From the NCBI GenBank assembly GCA_964516295.1, contig CAZEYT010000023.1, forward strand, positions 1 through 38,526: a stretch of 38,526 nucleotides of DNA, given 5' to 3'. Shown one piece after another: positions 15,778 to 24,982 of this stretch (the first letter of the stretch is position 1; every line of letters starts with the position of its first letter). This DNA is from CAZEYT01 sp964516295. Lineage in GTDB: Bacteria > Verrucomicrobiota > Verrucomicrobiia > Chthoniobacterales > Terrimicrobiaceae. A program made the translations under genes and the position numbers. The notes under the pieces are model-generated. The model was not told where the DNA came from and did no database searches. It saw only the letters and a list, made by a program, of their open reading frames with translations.

Positions 15778-17139
15778 ATGGATCCGCTCACGCTTACAGA
15801 CCTCGCGGAAATGGCCGGCGGAACCCTTTCGGGATCCGATGGGGCACCGCGCATCACCCGGATCAGCAAAGACACCCGCACCCTGCAGGTCGGCGATCTC
15901 TATTGGGCTCTCCGGGGAGAAAACTTCGACGGCGGCGTCTTCGTCGCAGACGCAGTGGAGCGGGGAGCCGCCGCGGTGGTGGTGGACCGGCCCGAGGCCG
16001 CCACAGGCACCGGCGCACCGGTCATCCTGGTCGAGGACACCCTGGCCGCCCTGCACCGCCTCGCCGCCGCCTGGCGCAACCGTCTTTCGCTCAAGGTTCT
16101 CTGCATCACCGGCAGCAACGGCAAAACGAGCACGAAGGAATTCGCCGCAGCCGTTCTCGGCTCGCAATTCCACGTCACAAAAACCGTCGGCAATCTCAAC
16201 AACCACATCGGCGTTCCCCTCTCGATCGTGGCCGCCACCTCACAGGACTCCGCTGCCGTCTGGGAAATCGGCATGAACCATCCGGGCGAAATTGCCCCGC
16301 TCGCTGCGCTGGCCCGGCCGGATGCCGCCATCATCACCAACATCGGCGTCGCCCACATCGAATACATGAAAACCCGCGAGGCCATCGCGCTCGAAAAAGG
16401 CATGCTCGCCGAAGCCGTTCCGGCCGAGGGCGCGGTCATTCTTTCTTCCGACGATGACTGGACCGACTCGATCGCCGCACGGTGCAAAGCCCGCGTCATC
16501 CGCGCCGGCTTCGCCGGGGGATTTCTCAGCGCCACAAATCTTCGGGAGTCCGAAGAGGGAATGTCCTTCGAAGTCGTCTTCGAGGGCAGGAGCCATGCCG
16601 CGACCATCCCGGCCAATGGCACGCACATGGTTCGCAACGCCCTCCTCGCCCTCGCGGCCGGGCTGGAGTTTGGCATTCCCGTGGAAAAAGCGATCTCCGG
16701 TCTTGCGACTGCCCGGCTGGCCGACGGCCGCCTCCAACGCCGGATCATTCATGGCGTCATTTTTCTCGACGATACCTACAACGCCAATCCCGATTCGATG
16801 GAAGCCGCCCTCAACACTCTCCGGGCCCTTCCCGGAAGCGGACGCCGCATTGCCGTGCTCGGCCGCATGGGAGAACTCGGCGACTACGCCGCAGAAGGCT
16901 ATAGGCGAACCGGCGATGCCGCCGGCCGGTTGGTTGATGTTTTGGTTACCGTCGGCGACGAAACTTCCGACGTCGCTTCCGCCGCACGCAGCGCGGGCCT
17001 CGGTCGCATTCACGAAGTGACCGACACGGTCTCCGCCGCGCTCATGATCAAAAACCTCGCCCGACCGGGCGACATCGTCCTCGTCAAAGGCAGCCGCTCC
17101 TCCCGAATGGAAGACGTCCTCGAACACTTCAAAAACTGA
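15778..17139 (+). CDS. murF: UDP-MurNAc-pentapeptide synthetase
   Basis: A protein of 453 aa, the normal MurF length. It adds D-Ala-D-Ala to the UDP-MurNAc tripeptide with ATP. The P-loop GSNGKTST is at 112-119. Family motifs follow: VGNLNNHIGVPLS, EIGMNHPGEI, NIGVAHIEYM, DDTYNANPDSM, GRMGELG, and VLVKGSRSSRMEDV at the end. The stop and the mraY start share one base (TGATG), so the two are coupled. Nothing appears missing. Confidence 0.97.
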   Translation: MDPLTLTDLAEMAGGTLSGSDGAPRITRISKDTRTLQVGDLYWALRGENFDGGVFVADAVERGAAAVVVDRPEAATGTGAPVILVEDTLAALHRLAAAWRNRLSLKVLCITGSNGKTSTKEFAAAVLGSQFHVTKTVGNLNNHIGVPLSIVAATSQDSAAVWEIGMNHPGEIAPLAALARPDAAIITNIGVAHIEYMKTREAIALEKGMLAEAVPAEGAVILSSDDDWTDSIAARCKARVIRAGFAGGFLSATNLRESEEGMSFEVVFEGRSHAATIPANGTHMVRNALLALAAGLEFGIPVEKAISGLATARLADGRLQRRIIHGVIFLDDTYNANPDSMEAALNTLRALPGSGRRIAVLGRMGELGDYAAEGYRRTGDAAGRLVDVLVTVGDETSDVASAARSAGLGRIHEVTDTVSAALMIKNLARPGDIVLVKGSRSSRMEDVLEHFKN

Positions 17140-18269
17140 TGCTTTATTACTTCTACGAGCTGAGCGAGTGGCTTTTGAAAGCAGGGATCGACAACGATCT
17201 CGTCAAGGCGCTGAACGTCTTCCAATACATCACGTTCCGCGCCATCTGCGCTGCCGTGACGGCGTTTTTGCTCTGCCTCGTCTTCGGAAATCGCGTCATC
17301 CGCAAGCTGATCTCGCTCAAGTTCGGCCAGCCGATTCGGACGAAGGAGGAAGTCAACCGCCTCTTTGAACTTCACGGCTCCAAGAAAGGCACTCCCACGA
17401 TGGGCGGTGTGCTCATCCTCGGTGCCGTGGTCCTCTCGACCCTCCTCTGGGCACGCCCCACAAACGGCTTCGTGTGGCTCGTAATGATCTCCACGCTTTT
17501 CCTCGGCGGCATCGGCTTTTACGACGACTACCTGAAGGTCGCGAAGAAAAACTCCGCCGGCATCAGCAGCCGGTTGAAGTTTGCCCTTCAATGCATCCTC
17601 GCGGCGGGGTTCACGCTTTTCTTCTGGCACAACGACGCCCTCTGGCAGCAGGCCCAATCGCTTTACGTCCCGTTCTTCAAAGAACCCGTGTTGATGAATC
17701 TCGGGCTCCTCGTTTTTGTTCTTTATCTGCTCGTCATCGTCGGCACTTCCAATGCCGTTAATCTCACCGATGGACTCGACGGACTCGCCGCTGGCTGCAG
17801 CACCACCGTGGCTGCCACCTATGCCTTGCTGGCTTACGTCGCGGCCACCGCACCGGCCGCCCGCTATCTCCAGATCCCCGAAGTCCCCCATGCGGGCGAG
17901 CTCACCGTCGTCTGCCTGGCGCTCGCTGGCGCGTGCCTTGGGTTTCTTTGGTGGAACTGTCATCCCGCACGGGTGTTCATGGGTGACACCGGGTCTCTCG
18001 CCATTGGCGGGCTTCTGGCCACCGTGGCGATTTGCACCAAACAGGAAATCCTCCTCGTCATCGTCGGCGGCGTTTTTGTCATCGAAGCCATGTCGGTCAT
18101 CCTCCAGGTGGCCAGCTTCAAACTGACCGGGAAGCGAATCTTCAAGATGTCGCCCATTCACCATCACTTCGAACTCAGCGGCTGGAAGGAGAGCACCGTC
18201 ATCGTCCGTTTCTGGATCATGTCGATCCTCTTCGCCCTGCTCGGCGTTGCCACCCTCAAACTCCGATGA
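17139..18269 (+). CDS. mraY: Phospho-MurNAc-pentapeptide transferase
   Basis: A protein of 376 aa, an integral inner-membrane enzyme with about ten hydrophobic spans. It transfers phospho-MurNAc-pentapeptide to undecaprenyl phosphate, forming lipid I. The conserved cytoplasmic loops are present: KKGTPTMGG (82-90), the Asp pair in FYDDYLK (127-133), NLTDGLDGLA (208-217), FMGDTGS (280-286), and PIHHHFE (339-345). The start shares a base with the murF stop, and the stop overlaps the murD start (ATGA). Confidence 0.97.
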   Translation: MLYYFYELSEWLLKAGIDNDLVKALNVFQYITFRAICAAVTAFLLCLVFGNRVIRKLISLKFGQPIRTKEEVNRLFELHGSKKGTPTMGGVLILGAVVLSTLLWARPTNGFVWLVMISTLFLGGIGFYDDYLKVAKKNSAGISSRLKFALQCILAAGFTLFFWHNDALWQQAQSLYVPFFKEPVLMNLGLLVFVLYLLVIVGTSNAVNLTDGLDGLAAGCSTTVAATYALLAYVAATAPAARYLQIPEVPHAGELTVVCLALAGACLGFLWWNCHPARVFMGDTGSLAIGGLLATVAICTKQEILLVIVGGVFVIEAMSVILQVASFKLTGKRIFKMSPIHHHFELSGWKESTVIVRFWIMSILFALLGVATLKLR

Positions 18270-19603
18270 TCTACAGCGGGAAAAATGCGGTTGTGCTCGG
18301 GCTTGGCCACAGCGGTGAGGCGGCTGCCGTGCTTTTGAAAGAGGAAGGCGCCAACGTCACCATCTGTGAAAGCGGTCGCAGCGACGCTCTGGAAAAGAAA
18401 GCCGCCGATCTTCGTGCCCGTGGGATCGCCGTTGTCCTCGGACCCGAAGCGGACACAGACCCCTCCGACTACGACGTCGCTATCCTCAGCCCGGGCATCG
18501 ATCCCGTGGTCCCGCTGGTTCAAAACGTTCTCGCCAAAGACATCCCGCTCATCGGCGAACTCGAGCTTGCTTATCAGGAATGCTCGTGCCCGGTCGTCGC
18601 CATCACCGGCACCAACGGAAAAACCACGACCACCGAGCTCACCACCGCGATGCTCCAACGGTGTGGCGTTCGGACCATGGCCAGCGGCAATATCGGCCTG
18701 CCTTTTGCAACGGCTGTTCGCTCGTCCCAAGAATTGGATGTGATGGTTCTCGAAGTCAGCTCCTTTCAGCTCGAAACCATCCGCACGTTCCGTCCCGATG
18801 TCGCCGTCTGGCTCAATTTGAGTCCCAACCACCTCGACCGCTACCCGGGCATGACGGATTATCGCGCGGCGAAACTTCGCATCTTTGAAAATCAGGCCCC
18901 GGACGACATCGCGGTGGTCAACGCCGTCAATGACCTCCCGGAAATCGCGGCGCGCTTGGTGACCTTCAGCGCCGTCCGTCCGGACGCCGATTTCACTCTG
19001 GAAGGCACGCAGATCCTTTTTCAGGGCACGCCGGTTCTCGATCAGGCTACCACCCGCCTTCCCGGCATTCATAATGCCGAGAATCTCATGGCAGCCCTCG
19101 CCATCGGCCATTCCCTTCACATCGGATTCGACGAACTGGCAGCGGCCGTCGGCGATTTCACGCCCCCGGCCCATCGCTGCGAATTTGTGCGCGACCTCGA
19201 CGGCGTCCGGTGGATCAACGACTCCAAGGCCACGAACCTCGATGCCGTCGAAAAAGCCATCCGCTCCCAAACCCGGCCGATTGTCCTCATTGCCGGCGGC
19301 AAGGACAAGGGCTTCGAATTCGATGATCTCGCCCCCCTCATCCGCGACCGTGTCCGCCATGCCGTCCTCATCGGAGAAATGAAGACCCGGATTGCCCGAT
19401 CCTGGAGAGGCGTGGACTCCACGCTCTGCAACACGCTTGAGGAAGCCGTCTCAACCGCACGTCGCCTCGCAGCAAATGGCGATGTCGTCCTGTTCTCACC
19501 GGGCACCTCGTCGTTCGACATGTTCCGCAACTACGGCGAACGCGGGAACCTCTTCAAAAATCTCGTCCAGCAACTGACCATCCCGACCACCACACAGCCA
19601 TGA
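18266..19603 (+). CDS. murD: UDP-MurNAc-L-Ala:D-glutamate ligase
   Basis: A protein of 445 aa. It adds D-glutamate to UDP-MurNAc-L-Ala with ATP in the cytoplasm. The N-terminal nucleotide-sugar domain has VVLGLGHSG and SPGID. The P-loop GTNGKTTT is at about 115-122. Further Mur-ligase motifs are EVSSFQLET, NLSPNHLDRY, HRCEFVRDLDGVRWINDSKATN, AGGKDKG and LFSPGTSSFDMF. The start at 18266 overlaps the mraY stop (ATGA) and the stop overlaps the LysM gene (ATGA). Confidence 0.97.
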   Translation: MIYSGKNAVVLGLGHSGEAAAVLLKEEGANVTICESGRSDALEKKAADLRARGIAVVLGPEADTDPSDYDVAILSPGIDPVVPLVQNVLAKDIPLIGELELAYQECSCPVVAITGTNGKTTTTELTTAMLQRCGVRTMASGNIGLPFATAVRSSQELDVMVLEVSSFQLETIRTFRPDVAVWLNLSPNHLDRYPGMTDYRAAKLRIFENQAPDDIAVVNAVNDLPEIAARLVTFSAVRPDADFTLEGTQILFQGTPVLDQATTRLPGIHNAENLMAALAIGHSLHIGFDELAAAVGDFTPPAHRCEFVRDLDGVRWINDSKATNLDAVEKAIRSQTRPIVLIAGGKDKGFEFDDLAPLIRDRVRHAVLIGEMKTRIARSWRGVDSTLCNTLEEAVSTARRLAANGDVVLFSPGTSSFDMFRNYGERGNLFKNLVQQLTIPTTTQP

Positions 19604-20418
19604 AGATGAAACCCACGCCAAGACCGCCCACGCCGCGCCGCGTTCCGAAACGCATGACGCCCCGTCGTGTTCTTCCAGCGCGCGCCGCGTCCAGCAATGA
19701 CGAACTCGACGACTACGATGCCGAGAGCGAGCCGAATATGAAGCTCTCGCATGCCTTCATTGTCGTGCTTCTCCTCCACGTCCTCGCCGTCGGCGGGGTC
19801 TTTGCCTTCAACACGCTCAAGCCCGGTCAGCCGTCTTCCGAGCGCAAAGCCAAGGCGGAAGCCCAAGCCGCTCAACCGGCCGCCTCGGTCGAGCCCAAGG
19901 TTGAAACCTCGACCGCCACAGCCAAAGCCGCCGCCGAGCCGAAACCAACGGCGTCGATTGTTCCCGGAGCCACCTATACCGTCGTCGCCGGAGACACGCT
20001 GACCAAGATCGCCAGCCTGCACAAAACCTCGGTCGAATCGCTCGAAAAGGCCAACAATCTCGAGGCCGGCTCCACGATCCGCGTCGGCCAGCAACTCACC
20101 ATCCCGCCGGCCGGAACACCAGCCGCAGCCGCCACCAAACCGGCAACTGCCGCGACGACCGCTCCGCCGGCGCGTAAAGTCGCCGAAAAACCGAGCACTC
20201 CAAAAGCCACGGAAACCAAGCCGTCCGTGACCGAGAAACCGGCTCCCGCAGCGCCCGCCGCCGCGGCATCCTCCGGCTCGACCTACGTCGTGGAAAAGGG
20301 CGACAACCCCTACTCCATCGCAAAGAAGCTGAAGGTGAGCTATACCGAGCTCCTCAAGGTCAACAACATCGACGATCCGAAAAAACTCCAGATCGGTCAG
20401 AAACTCGTCGTTCCCTGA
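19600..20418 (+). CDS. Membrane-anchored protein with two LysM domains
   Basis: A protein of 272 aa inserted between murD and ftsW and overlapping murD by ATGA. The cytoplasmic N-terminus is very basic (Pro/Arg-rich, residues 1-28), then acidic (NDELDDYDAESEP). One membrane span follows at about 50-70 (AFIVVLLLHVLAVGGVFAF), and the rest should face the periplasm. Two LysM repeats are separated by Ala/Pro/Lys-rich linkers: the first near 124-168 (YTVVAGDTLTKIASLHKTS), the second at the C-terminus (YVVEKGDNPYSIAKKLKVS, then IGQKLVVP). LysM binds N-acetylglucosamine in peptidoglycan. No catalytic domain is present. The location suggests a wall-binding divisome accessory factor, which is inference. 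Confidence 0.9.
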   Translation: MKMKPTPRPPTPRRVPKRMTPRRVLPARAASSNDELDDYDAESEPNMKLSHAFIVVLLLHVLAVGGVFAFNTLKPGQPSSERKAKAEAQAAQPAASVEPKVETSTATAKAAAEPKPTASIVPGATYTVVAGDTLTKIASLHKTSVESLEKANNLEAGSTIRVGQQLTIPPAGTPAAAATKPATAATTAPPARKVAEKPSTPKATETKPSVTEKPAPAAPAAAASSGSTYVVEKGDNPYSIAKKLKVSYTELLKVNNIDDPKKLQIGQKLVVP

Positions 20419-20436
20419 CGCCGCGGATCCTCCGCC

Positions 20437-21579
20437 ATGCAGAAACACGGCATCCACTTCCTGCTGCTGACAGTCGCTGGCCTCATCGCCCTCGGCCTCG
20501 TCATGCTTTTCAGCACAAGTGCGTTTGCCCGTGATAGTCACGGCGACATCTACTTTTTCGTCAAGCGGCAGGGCATGTGGTTGGGGGTTGGTCTTTTGGT
20601 CGCCCTTACCGCCGCCTGTGTGGACTATCACCGATGGGGACAAATCTGGTGGGTCCTGTTCGCCGGAGCCTTCGTACTTCTCATTCTCTGCTTCATTCCA
20701 CCCATCGGCCTTCGCATCAACGGCTCCAATCGCTGGATCAACATCGGCATCGGCGTGCTCCAACCCAGCGAACTGGCCAAAATCGCGGCCATCGTCTTCG
20801 TTGCGTGGTGGTTTTCAAAATATGAAAAGGAATCCGGCCAGTTCCTGAAGGGTTTCGTTTATCCCCTCGCCATCGTCGGCATCCTCCTCGTCCCCATCGC
20901 GTTGGAGGTCGATCTCGGCAACACCGCCCTCATCGGAGCCGTGACCGTCGCCGTCATGTTCGTCGCCGGCATCGCCCTGCGCTGGGTTTTTATGATGTTC
21001 AGCGCGGGCATCCTCGGCATCCTCACCGTCGCCTTTCACATTGATGAGCGACAGGGACGGCTCCTCGCCTTTCTCGATCCCGAAAAATACCGTCTCGGCG
21101 AAGGCCTCCAGCAATGGCAGGCTCTCATCGCCTTCGGATCAGGTGGGACCGACGGACTCGGACTCGGTGAAGGACGGCAAAAAATGCTTTACCTTCCCTA
21201 TGCCCACACGGACTTCATATTCCCCATGATCGGGGAAGAACTCGGCCTCCGCTTTACGCTGCTCACGGTGGCGGGGTACCTCATCGTTTGCCTGTGCGGC
21301 GCATTGGTCGCCTCCAATGCACGCGACCGCTTCGGCATGCTGCTGGGCTTCGGCGCGGTCATGATGATCACATTCCAAGCGGCCGTGAACATCGGCGTGA
21401 CGACCTCGCTCCTGCCCAACAAGGGCATGCCGCTCCCGTTCATCAGCTACGGCGGCTCGAACCTCATGGTCTGCCTCTTTCTCATCGGTCTCCTCGTCAA
21501 CATCCACCGCCAGGGACGCCCGCTGGTTCCGCGGTTTGCCCCGGCGCTGCTGCGCGCCCGCATTCAACCCCGCGTATGA
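20437..21579 (+). CDS. ftsW: Septal peptidoglycan glycosyltransferase FtsW (SEDS family)
   Basis: A protein of 380 aa with about ten membrane spans. It is a SEDS glycosyltransferase that polymerises lipid II at the septum together with FtsI. Family signatures are GSNRWINIG and QPSELAKIA, EVDLGNTALIGAV, the large extracellular loop with GRLLAFLDPEKY and GSGGTDGLGLGEGRQK, HTDFIFPMIGEELG, and the C-terminal PLPFISYGGSNL. It lies 18 nt after the LysM gene, one of the few real gaps in the cluster, with only a weak ribosome site. The stop overlaps murG (ATGA). The product could in principle be RodA, but the dcw position makes FtsW the better call. Confidence 0.95.
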   Translation: MQKHGIHFLLLTVAGLIALGLVMLFSTSAFARDSHGDIYFFVKRQGMWLGVGLLVALTAACVDYHRWGQIWWVLFAGAFVLLILCFIPPIGLRINGSNRWINIGIGVLQPSELAKIAAIVFVAWWFSKYEKESGQFLKGFVYPLAIVGILLVPIALEVDLGNTALIGAVTVAVMFVAGIALRWVFMMFSAGILGILTVAFHIDERQGRLLAFLDPEKYRLGEGLQQWQALIAFGSGGTDGLGLGEGRQKMLYLPYAHTDFIFPMIGEELGLRFTLLTVAGYLIVCLCGALVASNARDRFGMLLGFGAVMMITFQAAVNIGVTTSLLPNKGMPLPFISYGGSNLMVCLFLIGLLVNIHRQGRPLVPRFAPALLRARIQPRV

Positions 21580-22697
21580 GCGCCAAGATCCCGCCATTCC
21601 GCGCCGTCATCGCCTGTGGAGGCACCGGCGGCCACTTGTTCCCGGGGCTGGCCGTGGCGGAAACGCTCCGCGGCCGCGGTCACGAAGTTTTGCTCTTCGT
21701 CTCTGAAAAGGAAATCGACGCCACCGCTCTCAAAGCCCACCCGGAATTCCGCTCGGAGAAACTGCCTTCCATCGGCATGCCGTCCATGGTTGTTTCGCCG
21801 GCATTCGTTCGGTTTCTCCGCCGCTCGTGGGAGAGTCTGGCGCTCTGCCGGGCCAACTTCCGACGCTACCGTCCATCGGTCGTTCTGGGCATGGGGGGCT
21901 TCACCTCGACCGCTCCCGTTCTCGCCGCACGGCTGCAAGGACTTCCGGCGTTTGTTCACGAGTCAAATGCGATTCCCGGTCGGGCAAACCGGCTGGCCGC
22001 GAAGTTCGCCACGAAGGTCCTGCTGGGCTTCGCAGAAAGCGAGCGTCGTTTGGGCGGGGCAACCTGTGTGGTTACCGGAACGCCGGTTCGCAAAAATCTC
22101 GGGGCTCCGATGGATCGTGCCGCCGCTCGCCGGGCCTTCCATCTCGATCCCGAGAAAAAAACTCTCCTCGTCATGGGCGGAAGCCAGGGCGCGGCGGGCA
22201 TCAATCAGCTCCTCTTCCGTGCCGCCCCGCTTCTCGGACGGCGCGACGTTCAGATCATCCACCTCACCGGCGAGCGGGACGACCGGCTCGCGGCTGCGAA
22301 TTATCAACGGGACGAAATCCCCCACTACGTCGCAGCGTTTCACCACCGCATGGAGGAAGCCTACTCCGCCGCCGATCTCGTGGTTTCCCGGGCCGGGGCT
22401 TCGAGTCTGAGCGAAACCTCGCAATTCGCGCTGCCGTCGATCCTCATCCCGTATCCGCACGCGACCGACGACCATCAGACCGCCAACGCCGAGATCTACG
22501 TCCGCGGCGGGGCAGCCGAAATGCTTGCCGAGAGCCAGACCGGTCCCGAGCCGCTCGCTGCGCTGATCATGAACATCCTGGAAGACGACGCCCGTCGCAG
22601 CCGGATGTCCACCGCCGCGCATCGCATTCCGCCCGCCTCGGCGGCCGCCAATGTGGCCGACGTGATGGAGAACGCCGTTCGGGAGGCGCGAAAATGA
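21576..22697 (+). CDS. murG: UDP-GlcNAc:lipid I GlcNAc transferase
   Basis: A protein of 373 aa. MurG is a GT-B glycosyltransferase at the inner face of the membrane that makes lipid II from lipid I. The N-terminal glycine-rich loop CGGTGGHLFPGLA (14-26) contacts lipid I. GMGGFTSTAPVLAA and HESNAIPGRANR are typical. The C-terminal domain has the second glycine loop VMGGSQGAAGIN and the UDP-GlcNAc site SRAGASSLSE, then PYPHATDDHQTANA. The start at 21576 overlaps the ftsW stop, and the stop overlaps murCB, both by ATGA. Confidence 0.96.
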   Translation: MSAKIPPFRAVIACGGTGGHLFPGLAVAETLRGRGHEVLLFVSEKEIDATALKAHPEFRSEKLPSIGMPSMVVSPAFVRFLRRSWESLALCRANFRRYRPSVVLGMGGFTSTAPVLAARLQGLPAFVHESNAIPGRANRLAAKFATKVLLGFAESERRLGGATCVVTGTPVRKNLGAPMDRAAARRAFHLDPEKKTLLVMGGSQGAAGINQLLFRAAPLLGRRDVQIIHLTGERDDRLAAANYQRDEIPHYVAAFHHRMEEAYSAADLVVSRAGASSLSETSQFALPSILIPYPHATDDHQTANAEIYVRGGAAEMLAESQTGPEPLAALIMNILEDDARRSRMSTAAHRIPPASAAANVADVMENAVREARK

Positions 22698-24982
22698 CAG
22701 CCGCCCAGTTGCAGGACGCTCTCACCGGTCCCGTCTCGCGGCGCGTTCATCTCATCGGCGTTGCGGGTTCGGGCATGAGCGGACTCGCCGCGCTTCTCCT
22801 CGCCCTCGGTCACCAGGTCAGCGGGTCGGACAAAGTAGACACCGTCGAGACCGAGCGCCTGACCCGGAAGGGCCTGAAGTTTCTCTGCCCGCAAAGCGCC
22901 ACCGATGTCGCCGAGGCCGAAGTTGTCATTTACTCCTCCGCCATCAAACCGGGAAATCCCGCCTACGATGAAGCCCGACGCCTCGGGCTCCCGATGGTTC
23001 GCCGCGCGGATGCCCTCGCCGCCGTCATGGCCGCCAAAAAGGGCATCGTCGTCTGCGGCATGCATGGAAAAACAACCACCTCGGCGATGGCGGCCCATGT
23101 GCTGCGGACCGGCGGACTCAAACCCTCACACTACGTCGGCGCGGAAATCCCCATCCTGGGAACCAACGCGCGCTGGGACTCGGAGGGCGAATTTTTTGTC
23201 GCCGAAGGCGATGAGAGCGATGGGACGCTTATCAATTATCATCCCGCCCACGCGATTGTCCTCAACATCGAACCGGAGCATCTCGATTTTTACAAAGACC
23301 TCGCCGCCATCGACGCCGTCTATGCGCGGCTCATCGCCCAAACTTCCGGAAATGTCTTCTTTTGCGCAGACGACGCGGGCGCGGTGCGTGTTTGTGGCGG
23401 CCATCCGCGGGCCATCTCCTACGGCCATGCACCCAACGCGCTCTATCGCATCACAGCCCTTCGGAGCGAGAATTTCCGCTCGACGTTTTTCGTCACGGGC
23501 CCGCGTGGTCCGCTGGGAGCGTTCACACTGAACATTCCGGGTGCCCACAATGCCGTCAATGCGCTCGCGGTCATCGCGCTCGCCTCCGAACTTGGCGTCG
23601 AAACGGAGAAAATCGCCGCCGCTCTCGACGGATTCCGCGGTGCCAAGCGACGGTTCGAGATTCGTTACGAGTCGACCCGCCATCTCGTGGTCGATGATTA
23701 CGGACACCACCCCACCGAGATTGCCGCGACGCTCGCCACGGCGCGAACGGGCGGTTGGAAGCGCGTGATCGCGATGTTTCAACCCCACCGCTTTACGCGG
23801 ACGCTCGCCCTCAAGGAAGAATTCGGCCGGGCGTTCGCTTTGGCGGATCATGTTTTCGTCTCGGATGTTTACGCGGCGAGCGAAAAACCAATCCCGGGAG
23901 TCTCCGGCCAGACGATCGTGGACGCGCTCCTTGCCAACGGACATCCCTCCGCTCGCCACGTGCCGGAAATCCCGAGAATCCATCAGGCCGCCGGAGCGAT
24001 CATCGATGACGGTGACTTGGTGCTGAGCCTCGGTGCTGGCAACATCCACGAGGCGGGATCGCGACTGGCCGCCGACCTCACAACGCGCGATAAACTTCTC
24101 GAGGTCATGGGACCGGGCACGATCCGGCTCCATGAACCGCTCTCCAAACACACGACGATGCGCATCGGCGGGCCGGCACAGTTTTGGGCAGAGCCCGAGA
24201 CCGAGGAAGGGTTCGCCGACTTGGTCCGCCACTGCTTCGATCACGATTTGCCATTCATGGTCATGGGCCGCGGTTCGAACCTGCTCGTGCGCGATGGCGG
24301 CATTCCGGGCGTTGTTGCCCATCTGGCCCGCGGCGAATTCCTCCGACATACCGTGAACGACCGTGAGATCACAGCCGGCGTCGGCGTCAAATTCAAACAA
24401 CTCAGCGCCCTCGCCCGCAATGCCGGTCTCGGCGGATTCGAATGGATGGAGGGCATCCCGGGAAACCTCGGCGGTGGCCTTCGTATGAACGCCGGGGCCA
24501 TGGGCGTCCAGACGTTTGACCAGGTCGTCCGCGTGCGCTTTTGCGACCAGGATGGCAACATTTTCACACGCACACCGGCCGAAATGGACGTCCATTATCG
24601 CAGTGTTCCGATGCTCCGGCAGAACTACGCTCTGTCAGCCGTCCTGACCGGAACGCCCGCTCCCACCGAAGACATCGACCGCCGCATCGCGGAGTCGGTC
24701 GCAAAACGCCGCGACTCCCAGCCGATCGCCGCCAGCGCGGGCTGCATCTTCAAAAACCCGGGTGGGATTCCGGCGGGACGTCTCATCGAAGAACTGGGCT
24801 TCAAGAATTTCACCCTCGGTTATGCCCGCGTTTCGGAAGTGCATGGAAATTTTATTGTGAATGATGGCGGGGCCTCGGCATCCGATGTGCTCGCGCTCAT
24901 TCAGGAAATCCAAGTCGCTGCCGAGAGAACCCGCGGCATCACGTTGGAAACCGAGGTACAAATCGTAGGGGTGGACGCATGA
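22694..24982 (+). CDS. murC/murB: MurC-MurB fusion: MurNAc-L-Ala ligase and EPGlcNAc reductase
   Basis: A protein of 762 aa joining two consecutive-acting enzymes. Residues of about 15-465 are MurC (UDP-MurNAc:L-alanine ligase): GVAGSGMSGLA, the P-loop GMHGKTTT at 122-129, EGDESDGT, NIEPEHLDFY, DDYGHHPTE and FQPHRFTRT. After a short linker (about 465-475), MurB starts at TIRLHEPLSKHTTMRIGG. It has the FAD-binding MGRGSNLLVRDGG and EWMEGIPGNLGGGLRMNAG, the proton-donor region SAGCIFKNP (a Cys where E. coli has Ser), and a Glu near the C-terminus (ITLETEVQIVG). The MurB half lacks the long E. coli-type C-terminal extension (type II). MurB makes the UDP-MurNAc that MurC uses, so the fusion joins adjacent steps. 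ATGA overlaps lie on both sides. Confidence 0.96.
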   Translation: MTAAQLQDALTGPVSRRVHLIGVAGSGMSGLAALLLALGHQVSGSDKVDTVETERLTRKGLKFLCPQSATDVAEAEVVIYSSAIKPGNPAYDEARRLGLPMVRRADALAAVMAAKKGIVVCGMHGKTTTSAMAAHVLRTGGLKPSHYVGAEIPILGTNARWDSEGEFFVAEGDESDGTLINYHPAHAIVLNIEPEHLDFYKDLAAIDAVYARLIAQTSGNVFFCADDAGAVRVCGGHPRAISYGHAPNALYRITALRSENFRSTFFVTGPRGPLGAFTLNIPGAHNAVNALAVIALASELGVETEKIAAALDGFRGAKRRFEIRYESTRHLVVDDYGHHPTEIAATLATARTGGWKRVIAMFQPHRFTRTLALKEEFGRAFALADHVFVSDVYAASEKPIPGVSGQTIVDALLANGHPSARHVPEIPRIHQAAGAIIDDGDLVLSLGAGNIHEAGSRLAADLTTRDKLLEVMGPGTIRLHEPLSKHTTMRIGGPAQFWAEPETEEGFADLVRHCFDHDLPFMVMGRGSNLLVRDGGIPGVVAHLARGEFLRHTVNDREITAGVGVKFKQLSALARNAGLGGFEWMEGIPGNLGGGLRMNAGAMGVQTFDQVVRVRFCDQDGNIFTRTPAEMDVHYRSVPMLRQNYALSAVLTGTPAPTEDIDRRIAESVAKRRDSQPIAASAGCIFKNPGGIPAGRLIEELGFKNFTLGYARVSEVHGNFIVNDGGASASDVLALIQEIQVAAERTRGITLETEVQIVGVDA

